Shown piece after piece: positions 24,600-36,370 of a DNA stretch of 64,000 bases (its first letter is position 1; each line of letters begins with the position of its first letter). This DNA is from Buxus sempervirens (Eukaryota > Streptophyta > Magnoliopsida > Buxales > Buxaceae): the NCBI GenBank assembly GCA_947561395.2, contig OX387187.1, positions 31,477,829 through 31,541,828 on the forward strand, read 5' to 3'. The notes beneath the pieces are model-generated. The model worked only from the letters and a program-made list of their open reading frames with translations, did not search any database and was not told the origin of the DNA. The translations under genes were made by a program, and so were the position numbers.

Positions 24600-26179
24600 T
24601 CTCTCTAAAAATCTAACCTGAACTACAAATTTGCTCAAACGAAACTTGCATGGGCTGAGGTTTACAGAACAAATGGCTCTCTTTAATCTCGTGTTTGGTA
24701 TCTTTCGGCTGAAAATCGTGGAATTTCGCCGTGCCACGTCTACCTGCCTTTGCAGCTAGGAACCAGGTCCACCCGGAACCGCTGCTTTCAAATCAACCAT
24801 TAATAATGATTAACGAATCTCGGAAAGAAGAGGGAGAGGGAGAGGGAAAAGATCTATTATCAAAAAAAAAAAAAAAAAAAAAAAAAAGAGCGAAAGGGTA
24901 TGAACTTTGTTAACATGCGCTTATACAGTTTGACGGAGATGTTGAGCTCGTATAGCGTGTCAGGTTTTTGTCCTGAGATGTTGTCATGTAGAGCATTTTA
25001 AGAACAATTTTTTTTCATGTGGGCCCCACTCGAAGCATGTACAATGAGGAATGACATTGTATGCACTTTTTTCTTGCACTCATTCATGCATTTTGAGGGA
25101 AATGCTATCAGGCATGCTAGCGAGGTAAGCATGCAATATATATTGCATGTAGAGAGAGGGAACGGTTTTGGAACTGTCTAGGTTTTAAATGAATAGACAG
25201 AGTTTTGACTATTTTCATCCTATATTAATGAAGCCTTTATAACAAACGGCAAGGGTTTTTTGAGGAAGTCATACATAGTTGTTGGTACGCTTCTCAAGGG
25301 AGATTTTCTCCTTATATACGGTGTTGATAAGGGTGTTAGAGATTTTTCATCAACCGAAAAAAAAAAATGAAAAAGACCTTATGTATACTAAGAAAATACT
25401 CATAAACGTTGGATGCTCTAAACATCTCTTAAAGTGTAGAGATGAGTGTAATAGAAGAGTGCACAGGAAGGGGGGGAGAGAGAAGTCATTAGGCCGGCAT
25501 CTCATGGTTAGTGTTTCCTCTCACGGCCAAAGCATGAGCCAATTCAGGGAAACATAGCAGAAGATTTCATTCTTGACCTTTTATTTCTGTTGTTTTCTCT
25601 AAGCACCAAATTTGTCCACCATGCTTCTTAATTGTGAAGGAATCAGACCAACTACGTTTCATTTTGTAGCCTTTTAAGACCACTTGATATTGATTATAGC
25701 CAAGTCATGATACAGTTGTTTCTACAACAATTGATGGGTTAGATGGATTTTCTCAGTGACTTGACCAATAACCATGTCCATGTCCCCTCATCATCTGTAA
25801 CAGAATTTGACAGGAACAATGTGGTTGATCCTTTGAATAAAAGGTTCAACAAAAATTTAGTACCGATAGATTAGTTGGATTTTCTTTATTGTGAATTAAG
25901 TTTTCGGGATTTCATAAAAGATGTTGAAATATGTTCTGGATTGTGAGAATAGCTTAGTTGATTGTTGTGAAAAGACCATTTTGACCATGTAGAAGGAAGA
26001 CTATGCTAATCAGTGCTATATAGTTGATTGGAGACCCTAGATTAACCACATGTACAACATCTTAATTTATAGAAGCCAAGTAATAAACGTCTTATAGGTT
26101 TTGTCACAAGTTTCAATGAACATCTCTAATTCTTTACTATTTCTTAAGTATCATATCGGAGGAGACTCTTATGTGAGTA
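24600..26179. other. Intergenic, no gene seen
   Basis: Contains a 25-A homopolymer at about 24861-24886. No recognisable coding sequence or TE ends. Confidence 0.5.
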
Positions 26180-26187
26180 CTTTGTAC

Positions 26188-26915
26188 TAGGGCTGCAACT
26201 TAGTGCGGTTTGGTTCGGATTAGCCTCAACCCAATACCAAACCAAGGTTACTAATGGTCGGCCCAAATCGAACCGAACCAACCTCAGAACCGAAATACCC
26301 AAACCGAAACCGAACCGATTATTTAAAGAAAACTTGTAACCCAACTCAAACCGAACCAAATTGCAAAATTCGGTTCGGTTTGGTTCAGTTTGGGTCATTT
26401 TCCCATACTTAAAACATATTATCAAGAGAGAGATTCCCACTTTTGGCTCCAAAAAAAATTTAAAGAATATACACAACAAATTTAAAGGATCATCACTTAC
26501 ATGCATGTGGTCCAATCCCTTAAGTAGTTCACATGTATACATAAGATGGAGCAAAGGGCTTAGAATCCCAAGTCATATGTTATTTGTTTTGGATTGCACT
26601 TTTGAACTCATGAATCAATTTAATAATTAACTACACGGATTTATAAAATAATAATCTTATTCATTATTTTATAACTTATATTTTAATATTACAACTTTAT
26701 CTATTGTATATTTTATATATATTATTATATTTCGGTTTGGTTTTACACTTAGGAAATTCATTTTGGTTTGGTTAACCCGAGCCTTCAACCCAAAACCGAA
26801 CCAAACAAATTCGGTTCTCTATTTTTAGAACCAAAACCTACCCAAAGACTATATAACCCAAAGTCGGGTTGGACCAGTTCGGTTTCAGTTTTAACTGACC
26901 CAAGTTGTAGCCCTA
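26188..26915. mobile_element. hAT MITE with perfect 8-bp target duplication
   Basis: The element starts TAGGGCTGCAACTT and ends AAGTTGTAGCCCTA, inverted termini matching at 13 of 14 bases. It is flanked by CTTTGTAC at 26180-26187 and 26916-26923. The 728-bp interior is made of GGTTCGGTTTGG-type words near the ends and A/T-rich DNA in the centre. No transposase. Confidence 0.92.
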
Positions 26916-27149
26916 CTTTGTACCATATAGAATACTTGTGATTTCAAAACTTAAGTAGCAAGAATGATTTCATAGTTTGTGATGTTTTTTTAAGCTCCTA
27001 ATACAACTCAAATTTTAAAAATTATTTTCAATCCACATTTAAATTTTATTTAGAAATTATTTTAAATCCATATTTATGGACTTATAATTTTGAAGCAAAC
27101 ATATATTTGTGATTGATATTATAACAAAGAATGAAAAATTTTATAAATA

Positions 27150-27970
27150 TTTTATTTATTAGAAAATAAAAATATTATTTGTTTTCATATTAACTTTATA
27201 AATATATTACCTTTTATTAGAAAATAAAACAATGATTTCCTATTTCTAAAAAAGAAAAAAAAGCCTTTATATTTTAATATGAGGCCTCTAGAATGTTTTT
27301 CTATTTTGTTTATTGAGGCCTCGTTTGGCATTCATTTTTGATTGAAGAATGAATTCTAGATTGGGTAATGAATTCTCCAAATAGATTTGCAGAAGTTGAA
27401 GAAAGGTTATGTTTGATTTTTGGTGAAGGATGATTGAGTCTTGTATAGCTTATAAATATTGCGAGTTTGATATTGTTTTAACTTAATAGAAGCTTTCATA
27501 GATAACAAGTTTGTCCTTGCCATATAAAGAAGTCTTTAAAATAAGTTTCAAATATATTCTTCAGAATTAACAGATATTACAAGTATACAACTGTTTTTAG
27601 CAAAACTTATGTTAAAAATCCAAAAAACAAGGGGATTGTAGTGTTTTTTTTTCAACTAATTTGATATGGAACCAAACACCAGTTTAAACGACTTGAAATT
27701 TGCTGGAGCCCAGGGCTGGAAGATCTGCTGGTCCAACGGTAATGCACGTGTCCACGTAGGTGTGTGAAGCTGACGTGTACACATGTATTGCCGTTGGACC
27801 AACAGATCTTCTAGCAAGAGGGTCCAGGTGATATGATCTCCGTTTAAACCCTTAACTCATTCTAACCCCCGAAACTCATTCCAAGACGTGAGATGAGTTC
27901 CCAGAATCAATACCGAACTCACGCCTCAAATATCACGCATGTACTTCAAACTTTTTAACAAAAGCCAAAA
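27150..27970. repeat. Copy of the segment that was later split by the 26-kb retrotransposon
   Basis: This segment matches 36715-36942 (left half) and 63331-63780 (right half) almost throughout. The junction reads ATTGGGTAATGAATTCTCC here, uninterrupted, at 27360. Its inner part (about 27313-27929) starts TTGAGGCCTCGTTTGGCATT and ends, inverted, TTGAGGCGTGAGTTCGGTAT, so it is probably itself a MITE. Confidence 0.85.
27690..27841. mobile_element. 152-bp foldback MITE with 8-bp target duplication
   Basis: It is flanked by GTTTAAAC at 27682-27689 and 27842-27849 and absent from the related copy near 63650. The centre is a hairpin with arms 27721-27757 and 27773-27809 (AGATCTGCTGGTCCAACGG in the left arm), about 90% paired, and a ~15-base loop. 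Confidence 0.8.
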
Positions 27971-27999
27971 CTTCTTTTTTTTTTTTGGTAATGAAAAGC

Positions 28000-29690
28000 C
28001 AAAACTTCAAATTTTACATATCTTCACTGTTAAGTATTAATGGGAAGTACATGAATAAGCACTGCAAGAAACCCATGTGATGCATTGAATAGGAAGACTT
28101 AAAAATAACTTTAATGCATGGATGAGCAAAAAGAATGGAAAAAAAAGATCAACCATAAAGGGAAAGATTTACTTTTGCATTAATGTTACATAAGAAATAG
28201 TACGGATGTTTGTGTAAATGGTATTTAATTTTAGTGCCTTCTTTTTTTTTTTTTTATCAAACTAGGAGAGGCACGTCCATACGGCACGTCCTTACCCTTA
28301 ATGTAGCATACAAGTAGGGGTTTATAAAAAAATACTGGGGTGATTATAGTTTAGGATTGGGGAGGCCAATAGTTGGAAAAAAAAAAAAAAGGGAGGCCAG
28401 AATTTTGAGGAAATATCCCCCTCTTCCCTTTACTAATAGTACATATGATAAGCAGATATTTTAATTTTAAAAAAATGTAAATAATAACTTTAGACGATGA
28501 ATTATCATTTGATACCGACCCTTACCTATATCAATTAAACCGGTTCGTAGCGTGACCCACATTAATCTATAGCAGCCAGTGCTTGAAAGAGCTATTTCAT
28601 TCAAACCAATGTCTCCCACCAATCCATTCAATAATGCTAAATTGAGCCTATGCATAGTTACACCATCACTTTCAACTTAAGCCTTTAGGCTCAATTGTTT
28701 AACATGGTACAAAAGCAACAAGTTTGATGTTTGACACTGGAGGTGCATTTAAGAAGAATCAAAGAGCAATTGCGCACAAATATATGTGGTTCGACAATGT
28801 CCACATGAGAGATAAGAGTTATTCCATTAGGGTTACAACATATATCTCTCCATATTCCTATTACAACCATAATCCGTATATTGGTCAAAATCTCCAATAT
28901 ACCCTTATCATACAGCACCCTCCAACCCCATAGCTTATCGCGCCCTAAACTCTCATATGAGACAATGTTTCCAACATTGTGTGAAGTTGCATATGTGATG
29001 GAGTGCTGAATTATTGTATACTAGGCCATTTGATATATATAGTGATGTGAGCTCTAGAGCTCGACCGAGTTATTCTAGCTTGAACCGGGAAGAACGCCGG
29101 AACAGTCTTCCTTCTTTGACCTATGGTGTTCAAAAGATCTATAGAGGGACCTTTGACCTCAATAGTGCAACAATGGTAATTGGGAATAAATCTGAATAAT
29201 CTTTATTTCTCTCAATCCACCTTAAATATTTACAATAGAAGAGAATATGATTGGCCTAGCCTCCTAACAAATAATCCTAAGATAATGCCAAACTATTAAC
29301 AAGATATAATAACAAATCAGTAAAACAAATAAACAAGCTACTTTTTAGCAAGATAAAATTTGAGAACCAAGATAATGCCAATCCACGTATAGGATTGGTT
29401 TCAAGCAACTCTCATTGGTGGTCCCACATTATGGGTGATTCGGGTTGAACCTATGATGCCCATAACATATAGTCACACCATTAACTATCAACTTAAGCTT
29501 TTATGTGGAATGATTCCTTAATAAAGGGGCCTTCTAACAGGTATACCAAAAAATCAGAACTCTCTTTTAACAGATTCCAAGTTTCTTTATCTTCAAAGAC
29601 ACCTTGATTCTATTATTCCTTCCAGATTACCCAGAAAAAGGAAAAAAAGAAAAAAAAAAAAGGAAGAAAAAAGCAAAGGGATTATTGGGT
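28000..29690. other. Intergenic, no gene seen
   Basis: Two similar phrases, AGTTACACCATCACTTTC near 28658 and AGTCACACCATTAACTATC near 29470, each followed by AACTTAAGC, may be the ends of an old element. Nothing else is recognisable. Confidence 0.3.
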
Positions 29691-32340
29691 GGGTATAAAG
29701 ATTGATTGAATACCTTGATTTCCACACACAATGCATCTTCTCAAACTTGATGTTAGCACCATAACCAATTTTAAAAGCAACTTAATGGGCTTGACCTCTC
29801 TTCCCACAAGCTATCATTGCTCCGTAACCCATATCTCCATAGCCATCTCCTTGATAGCAGAGTTGAACTTCAAAGGACTTATTCCCAACCACCCAACTTC
29901 TCTATTCTTGCAGATCTCAAACCACATCAGAAGGTGATATTTGGATGCCCCATGATCCCTCTGCCAAAAATCTCATTGCAGGCTTTCCAATTTATTTGCA
30001 ACAGGAGGGAATTGGCAAGAGAGAAGGGAAACAAATTTGGAAGTTGGCAGGATTTTCCCATTTCAGGAGATGAAACATTTTCCATTCAGTTAATCCCTCC
30101 CATCCCAACAATGCAATCAGTCACAAATTGAAGTGGATTTAAAGGACATTTTCCATGCAGTTAACTCCCTCCCAACAATGCAATCAATCACAACTTGAAG
30201 TGGATTAAAGGTTGGTCCCAAAGGCAAACCTAAGTAGGGGTAGTTGGAACTACTTCATAAACCAGAGTCATATTAGCTCCATAACATTAGGGACCTCATC
30301 CACTCTTTGCCAAATTGTTGTTCAATCTCAGCATGGCTTCCAAGCAACCAAAAAAACATTTTTTTTTTGGCTTGATTAACCAGTTTTGTCTATAAAACTA
30401 ATCAAAATGCCCTATATGAGATTGGATTCTCTTACTAAAAAATCAAGCAACGCTGCGATAATCTTGTTAAGAACCATCCAGTTCACTCAATATTCATGGA
30501 AATTAAAGGAATAAGCATGTTACTGGCATTCTTCACAAATGAGAATGCCTCATAGAACATGAAATCCTTCTTAATGATATGCCATCAATTTTCTCCATGT
30601 GGATTTGTTTTCAAAAGAAAAATATACTTTTAAAAAGCAAAAGCAACACTTGGTTAGTAACAAGCTTCTTGTTGAAGACAATTTTTTTTTTGCTTCTTAA
30701 TGGAATAGAAAATAATTTCTTTTCAATAAAACTGCATTTTGTTTTTTTTTTTAAAGGCATTTAATTTCTTAGAAAGGATAAAGTTGGCTTCCCTTCACAA
30801 AATTGGACCTTCCCACCAACCTTAAAACTTTGTCTACAAACTCTTTATTTCCCAACCACCATTTTCTCAAAAGCTATTTACCAAGAAAGGATACTCAAGA
30901 TCTAGATGAATTGTGCAATAATCAGAACTCCCTTTTTCCTACATTCCAGCTTTTTATTCATGAATTTAATGGCATTGAATTAACCCACACAAAGCATGGT
31001 TGAGTTCAGCTTATTCTCAAAAAGAATAATCTATCCCACATCTTAAAATGAAGCCACTTGTCCACAGAACCATAAAATACTAGAACCAACCACCAGTCTC
31101 CATCTTCAACAGTAGAGACCAGAACAAAGGACAAAAAAAAATTTTTTTTTTTTGGAAAGATTCTAGCTTTTTACAAAACCTTTGAATCCCATCCAACTAG
31201 AACTCTACCACAACATACTTTTAATTGTAGGTAAGAACTCAAGTTTATCCCAGCAATCCAGAAGACTTTTCCTTTTCTGCTTAGGAAACAGACCTTCTTT
31301 AGTCTCATGCAGCATAGTAATACCAACCATACTTGAACTTAACCTTCAAGGTTAAGCAAGAACTCATCTTCTGATCACAACCCCCACACTTTCCAAGTCA
31401 AGATTTTGATGTAACTCATGAAATGTCAGTAGCCCCCTTAACTGCTTCCACTGAGAGTCTGAGGCTTCTGTTATGCCCCAGTTGACTCTTGCTAGTCATA
31501 TTAGAAATCAGATTTTGCAATTTCTTAGATAATTAATTAATTCCTCACATAACAATGTTGATGAATGATTAATTAATTTGCTGTTCAAAACCCTATAATG
31601 CAGTCCCATAAGCTTCCAAAATGATGTAAAAGGTTTATCCGAACTCCTATTCTGATAACACATCTTTTGAACTTTCCTCAACATCTTCCCAAATCACTTC
31701 CTTGGCTTTCTCTTGTTCCCAATATTCTAATGCCAGTGACTAACCCTTTGAAGCAACCATTTGTCCAAATCTTAACAGAATTCAGCAAGTTACCCTCACA
31801 ATTCCTCCCTTCTAAATCATCAATTGGAGCCCAAACTACCAAAGAATCAAAGAACCTCTGTGTTTGACAGAAAAAGAAAAAAAAATGAAAAGCCCTTCCC
31901 GAAATAGTGAATCTCATCTGCTATCAAATGCTGAGCATGGATTGAGGCCAAGCCCATTTAATGGTTTGGATGAAATAGCCATTAACATAAACTAGCCCTG
32001 TTCAGAAGAACTCATCAAAGGAGAAAAGAGCCTTTGGGCTATACCCAATGAATCGATTGCTAACCTGGGCTCAAAATGCATTATGATCAATCACCAAGCC
32101 GAACAGAAGTAACTAGTGCTGCAGGCCAGCCATCTGACAAAAAAGCCTTGAAAGATTCTCCAATGGTTTGGAACAATCTTTTCATGCCACAAGGGCAAAC
32201 CCACCACCCTTATTATTCACATGAACCCTCAAGCTAGTTCTCTTACACCCACTTATCAAAATCAAAATAAATGAAATAAGGCCCCATGAACCTTGCCCCT
32301 TTCTCAAGGCTACTGCAAATATCAAACTCTCAATGGAAAG
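29690..32340 (-). mobile_element. Very degenerate LINE-like stretch (minus strand)
   Basis: On the minus strand near 31415 there is a KILTWKVWGL-like start followed at about 31310 by GITMLHETKE, which resemble the start of plant L1 ORF2 endonuclease (normally KILSWNVRGL and IVMLQETKE). Everything is broken by stops. A 71-bp tandem duplication lies at 30076-30212. The assignment is tentative. Confidence 0.25.
30076..30212. repeat. 71-bp tandem duplication
   Basis: Two adjacent copies starting CATTTTCCAT (30076 and 30147), each with CCCAACAATGCAATCA and AAGTGGATT. Confidence 0.75.
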
Positions 32341-32897
32341 GGTTTTTTTTTGTTTTGTTTAACAAAGCGCAAATTACATGAACCTCCTTGAGGTTTGATA
32401 ACATTAGAGCTATATACAATGCAAATATAATAAAAGAGTAGTCATCGCTCTGTAGATTCATTTTACAACATGTACAACAAGAAACAATGGTGTGGGACTC
32501 ACGGAATATTCATTTTTCTAGACCCCATATCAATGTCCCTTGTTGCATATGTTGTAAATGGTATTTGTGCTACAGACGATGTGCAGTCATAATAAAATTG
32601 AAAACATTTGTTATGTGTCATAAAAAACATTTTAAAAAAGTAATTACAAATTTACAAAGTACAATGCTTTAGCAATACGTTTTAAGGGTTTGATGATTAC
32701 TTCTGAGAAGCAATTCTAAATGAAGTGTTGTAAGTTGTAACCACATGTATTAGATTTGTGTTAAAACACTTTCGAAAAGCTATCCCAAATGAAGTGCTTT
32801 CCCGAAAATTTGATTCCACAACAGAAGTTATCCCCTCCTTGCTTACTTTTTTTTTCTTTTCATATGAAGCCAAGCTAATTGATTTCATTAATATGAA

Positions 32898-33389
32898 TCA
32901 CTGATACATCCAGATCAATTCAACCCAACTAAATTGAAAAACATTCAAAATATTACCATAACTGATGAAAAAGCAAAGCACCATGGATGCCATACCCCAA
33001 TGCATACTTGTAGAAGTTTTCTTAACAAAGATTAGGTGAATGGACGAAGCCATACCTCCCAACAGAAGACTGTTAGAAAAGCCTAAAAATGTGTCCACAA
33101 CTAGGCGGATTGATAATCCCTTGGTAGGGGGAGCCATCTGTTGCGGTAACCAAACGGCGAATGGGGTTGTGCCCAGGAATCCGACACAACCTCGAACAAA
33201 AAACTTTTGTAAATAAGGCAGGACTACAACACCAATAACAACCTGTACCTTTGATCCAAACACAAAAGAAACTAAAAAACAATAGTTAACATCAAACTTG
33301 GGGACTTCTCGAACGATTCCGCAAAAAGGACTAGGGCGAGTCTTAAGGGGTGAAACCACCACAAAAAAGGTAAAACGCTGTAACCTCAT
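32898..33389 (-). CDS. Hypothetical membrane protein or remnant
   Basis: A 163-codon frame from the ATG at 33389, with three or four hydrophobic stretches (about VNYCFLVSFVFG, VVIGVVVLPYLQKF, LVVDTFLGFSNSLLLGG and MASMVLCFFISYGN). I do not recognise the family. A second minus-strand frame (33282-33073) is also open over the same DNA and also looks protein-like, so this may be a frameshifted relic or chance. There is no promoter evidence. Confidence 0.25.
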   Translation of the reverse strand: MRLQRFTFFVVVSPLKTRPSPFCGIVREVPKFDVNYCFLVSFVFGSKVQVVIGVVVLPYLQKFFVRGCVGFLGTTPFAVWLPQQMAPPTKGLSIRLVVDTFLGFSNSLLLGGMASSIHLIFVKKTSTSMHWGMASMVLCFFISYGNILNVFQFSWVELIWMYQ

Positions 33390-33626
33390 TCTTAGTTGTA
33401 GGTTGGATCTTAGCCACAAGCAACAAAACAAAAAATGGAGAAACAATAGAAGCAAGCTTTCTTTGGTTGAAGAAATTAGGGTTGGGGTAGAAGATCTCCA
33501 AGATCCTCACACAGAACCGAAAAGATGTGAACCGAAAAAATTAGGATGAAAGTATTTTTGCTTCAAAAGATGTGAGCCCTATCAAAAATAATTTTTGAAA
33601 GCGGAAAAATAAAAAATAATTATAAG

Positions 33627-34226
33627 TAGGTTTGCTTATTGGGCTAGGCTGACACGGGCACGGCACGGCCCAGCACGCTTAAAGTGTGCTCGTGCCTAGC
33701 CCAGCCCGGCCTGCTAGTGGGCACAGCATGGCACGGCCCGTGGCCCCTAATGTGCAGTGTTGTGCCTAGGGTATTTAGCACGTCAAGGCATGGCCTGTCA
33801 GGCATGATGACCCGCAAAATACGCGAGCGCCAAATAGTGCTAGCTCGTGGGGTTGTGTTAAAAAGAATGGGGTTTTTACCTTTTTTTTTTTTTTTTTTTT
33901 TACAATTTTGGGAAAATTTGTATCCCAATATATGTAAAAAAAAAATGTGTGTGAATAATATTTTTAAAATTTTTGTCTTATTTATTTATTTTTTTCCTTT
34001 TTCTATTTTTTGAATTTTTTAAAACATTTATGATGCGGCCCACTGGTCCGCATGGCACGGCCCAGCCCTAACTGTGTCACAGGCTAGGCCGTGCCTAGGT
34101 TTTAGGTGACGGGCTAGATACGGTGCAGCCCGTTTGCCAGGTGGGTCGTATCATGCCCGGCACGCAGCCTGCCAGGCACGGGCTAATCGTGCCCGTGCCG
34201 TGCCGGGCCGGCCTTGAAGCAACCCT
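33627..34226. mobile_element. GC-rich hAT-like MITE upstream of the sHSP gene
   Basis: The left end TAGGTTTGCTTATTGGGC and the right end, inverted, AGGGTTGCTTCAAGGCC are followed on both sides by GGGCACGGCACGG-type words. The ends are thus inverted and the body is GC-rich apart from a central A/T tract. I found no convincing 8-bp duplication. The element stops exactly where the sHSP promoter duplication begins. Confidence 0.6.
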
Positions 34227-34390
34227 GGGTTGTACATCGAAGAAGCTGGCGGTCTCGGGATGCTTCCGTCGATTTCTGGAAACATCTCGCCTGATCTGCA
34301 AAGATGGGTTGTACATCGAAGGAGCTGGAATGTCCGGTCTCGGGATGCTTCCGTCGATTTCTGGAAACATCTCGCCTGATCTGCAAAGAT
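34227..34390 (+). repeat. Tandem duplication carrying heat shock elements
   Basis: Copy 1 is 34227-34305 and copy 2 34306-34390. Both start GGGTTGTACATCGAAG and end CTGATCTGCAAAGAT. Copy 2 has six extra bases (AATGTC). They are otherwise almost identical. Confidence 0.9.
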
Positions 34391-34425
34391 TTCGAGATTT
34401 GCCCATCCCTTCTCTCTATATATAT
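34264..34425 (+). promoter_or_regulatory. sHSP promoter: two heat shock elements and TATA box
   Basis: Each duplicated unit has TTCTGGAA (34274-34281 and 34359-34366), the core TTCnnGAA recognised by heat shock factors, with a further TTC in 5-bp register ten bases upstream (34264-34266 in the first copy). A TATATATAT box lies at 34417-34425. The spacing to the ATG at 34589 implies a leader of about 135 bp. Confidence 0.75.
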
Positions 34426-34588
34426 GGAGAAGTTCCTCTGCCACAGCCATCACAGTGGCATCGTCCTCCATTGATCGTTCAGCGTTCGAAAAGCTTTCTG
34501 CAAATCAATTTCTTCATTTGAGAGGGATTTCTATCTCTTTATCCGTTTCTTATCGACTTTCAGTAGTTTGATCGACAGAATAACAAAA

Positions 34589-35074
34589 ATGTCGCTCGTT
34601 CCAAGCATTCTCAGGGGCCGACGAAGCAACGTCTACGATCCCTTCTCCTTGGACATCTGGGATCCGTTCCACGACTTTCCCTTCAGCACTTCTCTGTCTT
34701 ATCCACGCTCCGAACTTTCAAACGAGACAGCTGCAATAGCGAACACCATGATCGATTGGAAGGAGACCCCGGAAGCCCACGTATTCAAGGCGGACCTTCC
34801 GGGGCTGAAGAAGGAAGAGGTGAAGGTGGAAGTTGAGGAGGGCGGAGTGCTTCAGATAAGCGGAGAGAGGAGCAGGGAGAAAGAGGACAAGAATGACAAG
34901 TGGCACCGCGTGGAGCGCAGCAGTGGGAGATTCCTCCGCCGATTCCGGCTGCCGGAGAACGCCAAGGTCGATCAGGTGAAGGCGTCAATGGAGAATGGGG
35001 TGCTCACCGTCACCGTCCCCAAGGAGGAGGTGAAGAAGCCCGATGTCAAGGCAATTGATATTTCTGGCAATTGA
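34589..35074 (+). CDS. Class I cytosolic small heat shock protein (about 18 kDa)
   Basis: A 161-residue, intronless gene. The N-terminus [20 protein letters not shown] then DIWDPF is the signature of plant cytosolic class I sHSPs. The alpha-crystallin domain (about residues 52-147) has [16 protein letters not shown], the [18 protein letters not shown] segment and GVLTVTVPK (137-145). The C-terminal extension carries the I-x-I motif as IDI (156-158), which docks into neighbouring subunits of the oligomer. Such proteins bind unfolding clients during heat stress in an ATP-independent way. The ATG at 34589 gives the canonical MSLxPS start. An AATAAA polyadenylation signal is at 35265-35270. The promoter has duplicated heat shock elements. 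It looks intact. Confidence 0.96.
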   Translation: MSLVPSILRGRRSNVYDPFSLDIWDPFHDFPFSTSLSYPRSELSNETAAIANTMIDWKETPEAHVFKADLPGLKKEEVKVEVEEGGVLQISGERSREKEDKNDKWHRVERSSGRFLRRFRLPENAKVDQVKASMENGVLTVTVPKEEVKKPDVKAIDISGN

Positions 35075-35274
35075 AGTCTTCTGCTACTTAAACGTGAATA
35101 AACAGGAATTCGAAAATTCACTGGTGAGACTGAATGTGTGTTTGTGAACGAGTGTCGTTTGGCTTCTCCTTCAGGAACTTGTGAGGTCTTGTGTCTGCTG
35201 AGATAAGTGTGTTTGTGTGTAATTGACATTCTGTGTGTTTGTGTTATGGATAGAAAATTGAGACAATAAATTTC

Positions 35275-36050
35275 TTTTCTTCTGCGTCTTCTTCTTTGAG
35301 CGAGAGCTCAAAACGAACCTCTGAACTCCATTACCGACCAAACTGTAAATTCTACCCGAATTGAACGATGCGCCTTAAAAATGTGTGAAGAGCTAATGCA
35401 TCATCAATCCTTACACGATTTCTTACTTCGAAATTTCGAATTTTAGACAACATCCGCTGATTTCTTTAATGCAGGAAACGTTCCTCCAGCCAACATAATG
35501 AAAAAAGATACTCTACAATTCTATCTACCTTCATAGCTAAAATTGAATAGATCAAATGGTTCATTAACAGGTAGCATATTTATATAAAGATGAGGAGCAA
35601 CCCCGCAAGCAAGTCTTTAATGGCAGGGCAATTTCAAGCAGCAGGATCATGCAGCTAACTAACAAGACTATCAAGTTATAACGTTCTTAATTATTTGAAA
35701 ATGCAGGATCCGACGGGCAACTGTCTTTTTTTGTTGGTCTGACTAAGCCATTGCATTATATTAGAAAAGCAAAGCACAACTTGGTGCCTCTCCAACGGTT
35801 ATACAACTTCATGGTGGCAACTTATTTGTTGTGAGTTCGGTGTTACTTATTGGGCTGGAAGTGATTCTTAGGGGTAGAAGCGCTTATGACAATACATATT
35901 TTGTGTTTAGTGAACATGTTTCAGAAGGAGTTTCAAATGAAAACTTTCATTGAAAACTTAAATTTATTGAAGTAGTTGACACCCTGGTAAATTTTTTTGG
36001 GAAATTTAATTTTTAGTAGTACTTTATCAAACTATTTAAGATTTAATTGG
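35275..36050. other. Intergenic, no gene seen
   Basis: A/T-rich DNA downstream of the sHSP gene with no coding or TE signal that I can identify. Confidence 0.5.
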
Positions 36051-36370
36051 CAAATGTTGAGTTTTAACTTTTAATATACCTTTATCAAAATAATTAATTT
36101 TTAGTATCATTTTTACTATTATAGATAAATTCTTCCAAAAATACCCTTATACAATTTACTTCCAAGACTTGTACAAGCCATTTTAGACTTGTACAAGTAA
36201 TAAAATGACTTGTACAAGTCAATAAAGTGACTTGTACAAGTCATTTGGATAAGTGACGTAAGGGCAATTTTTGAATAGTGTCATTTTTTGAATAGTTGAT
36301 TTGTAATAGTGAAATGGCACTAAAAATTAATTATTTTGATAAAGGTGTACTAAAAATTAAAACTCATTTG
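36051..36370. mobile_element. Foldback MITE with palindrome array in the loop
   Basis: The left arm (36051-36121) and right arm (36304-36370) are inverted repeats over about 65 bases, sharing CAAATG at the outer ends and CCTTTATCAAAATAATTAAT inside. The loop (about 36160-36245) has four near-identical copies of the palindrome ACTTGTACAAGT. Confidence 0.8.

Noticed and set aside
34095..34471. Frames repeating RCFQKSTEASRDR on the minus strand
   Set aside because: Repetition is explained by the tandem promoter duplication; the region is a promoter, not a gene.
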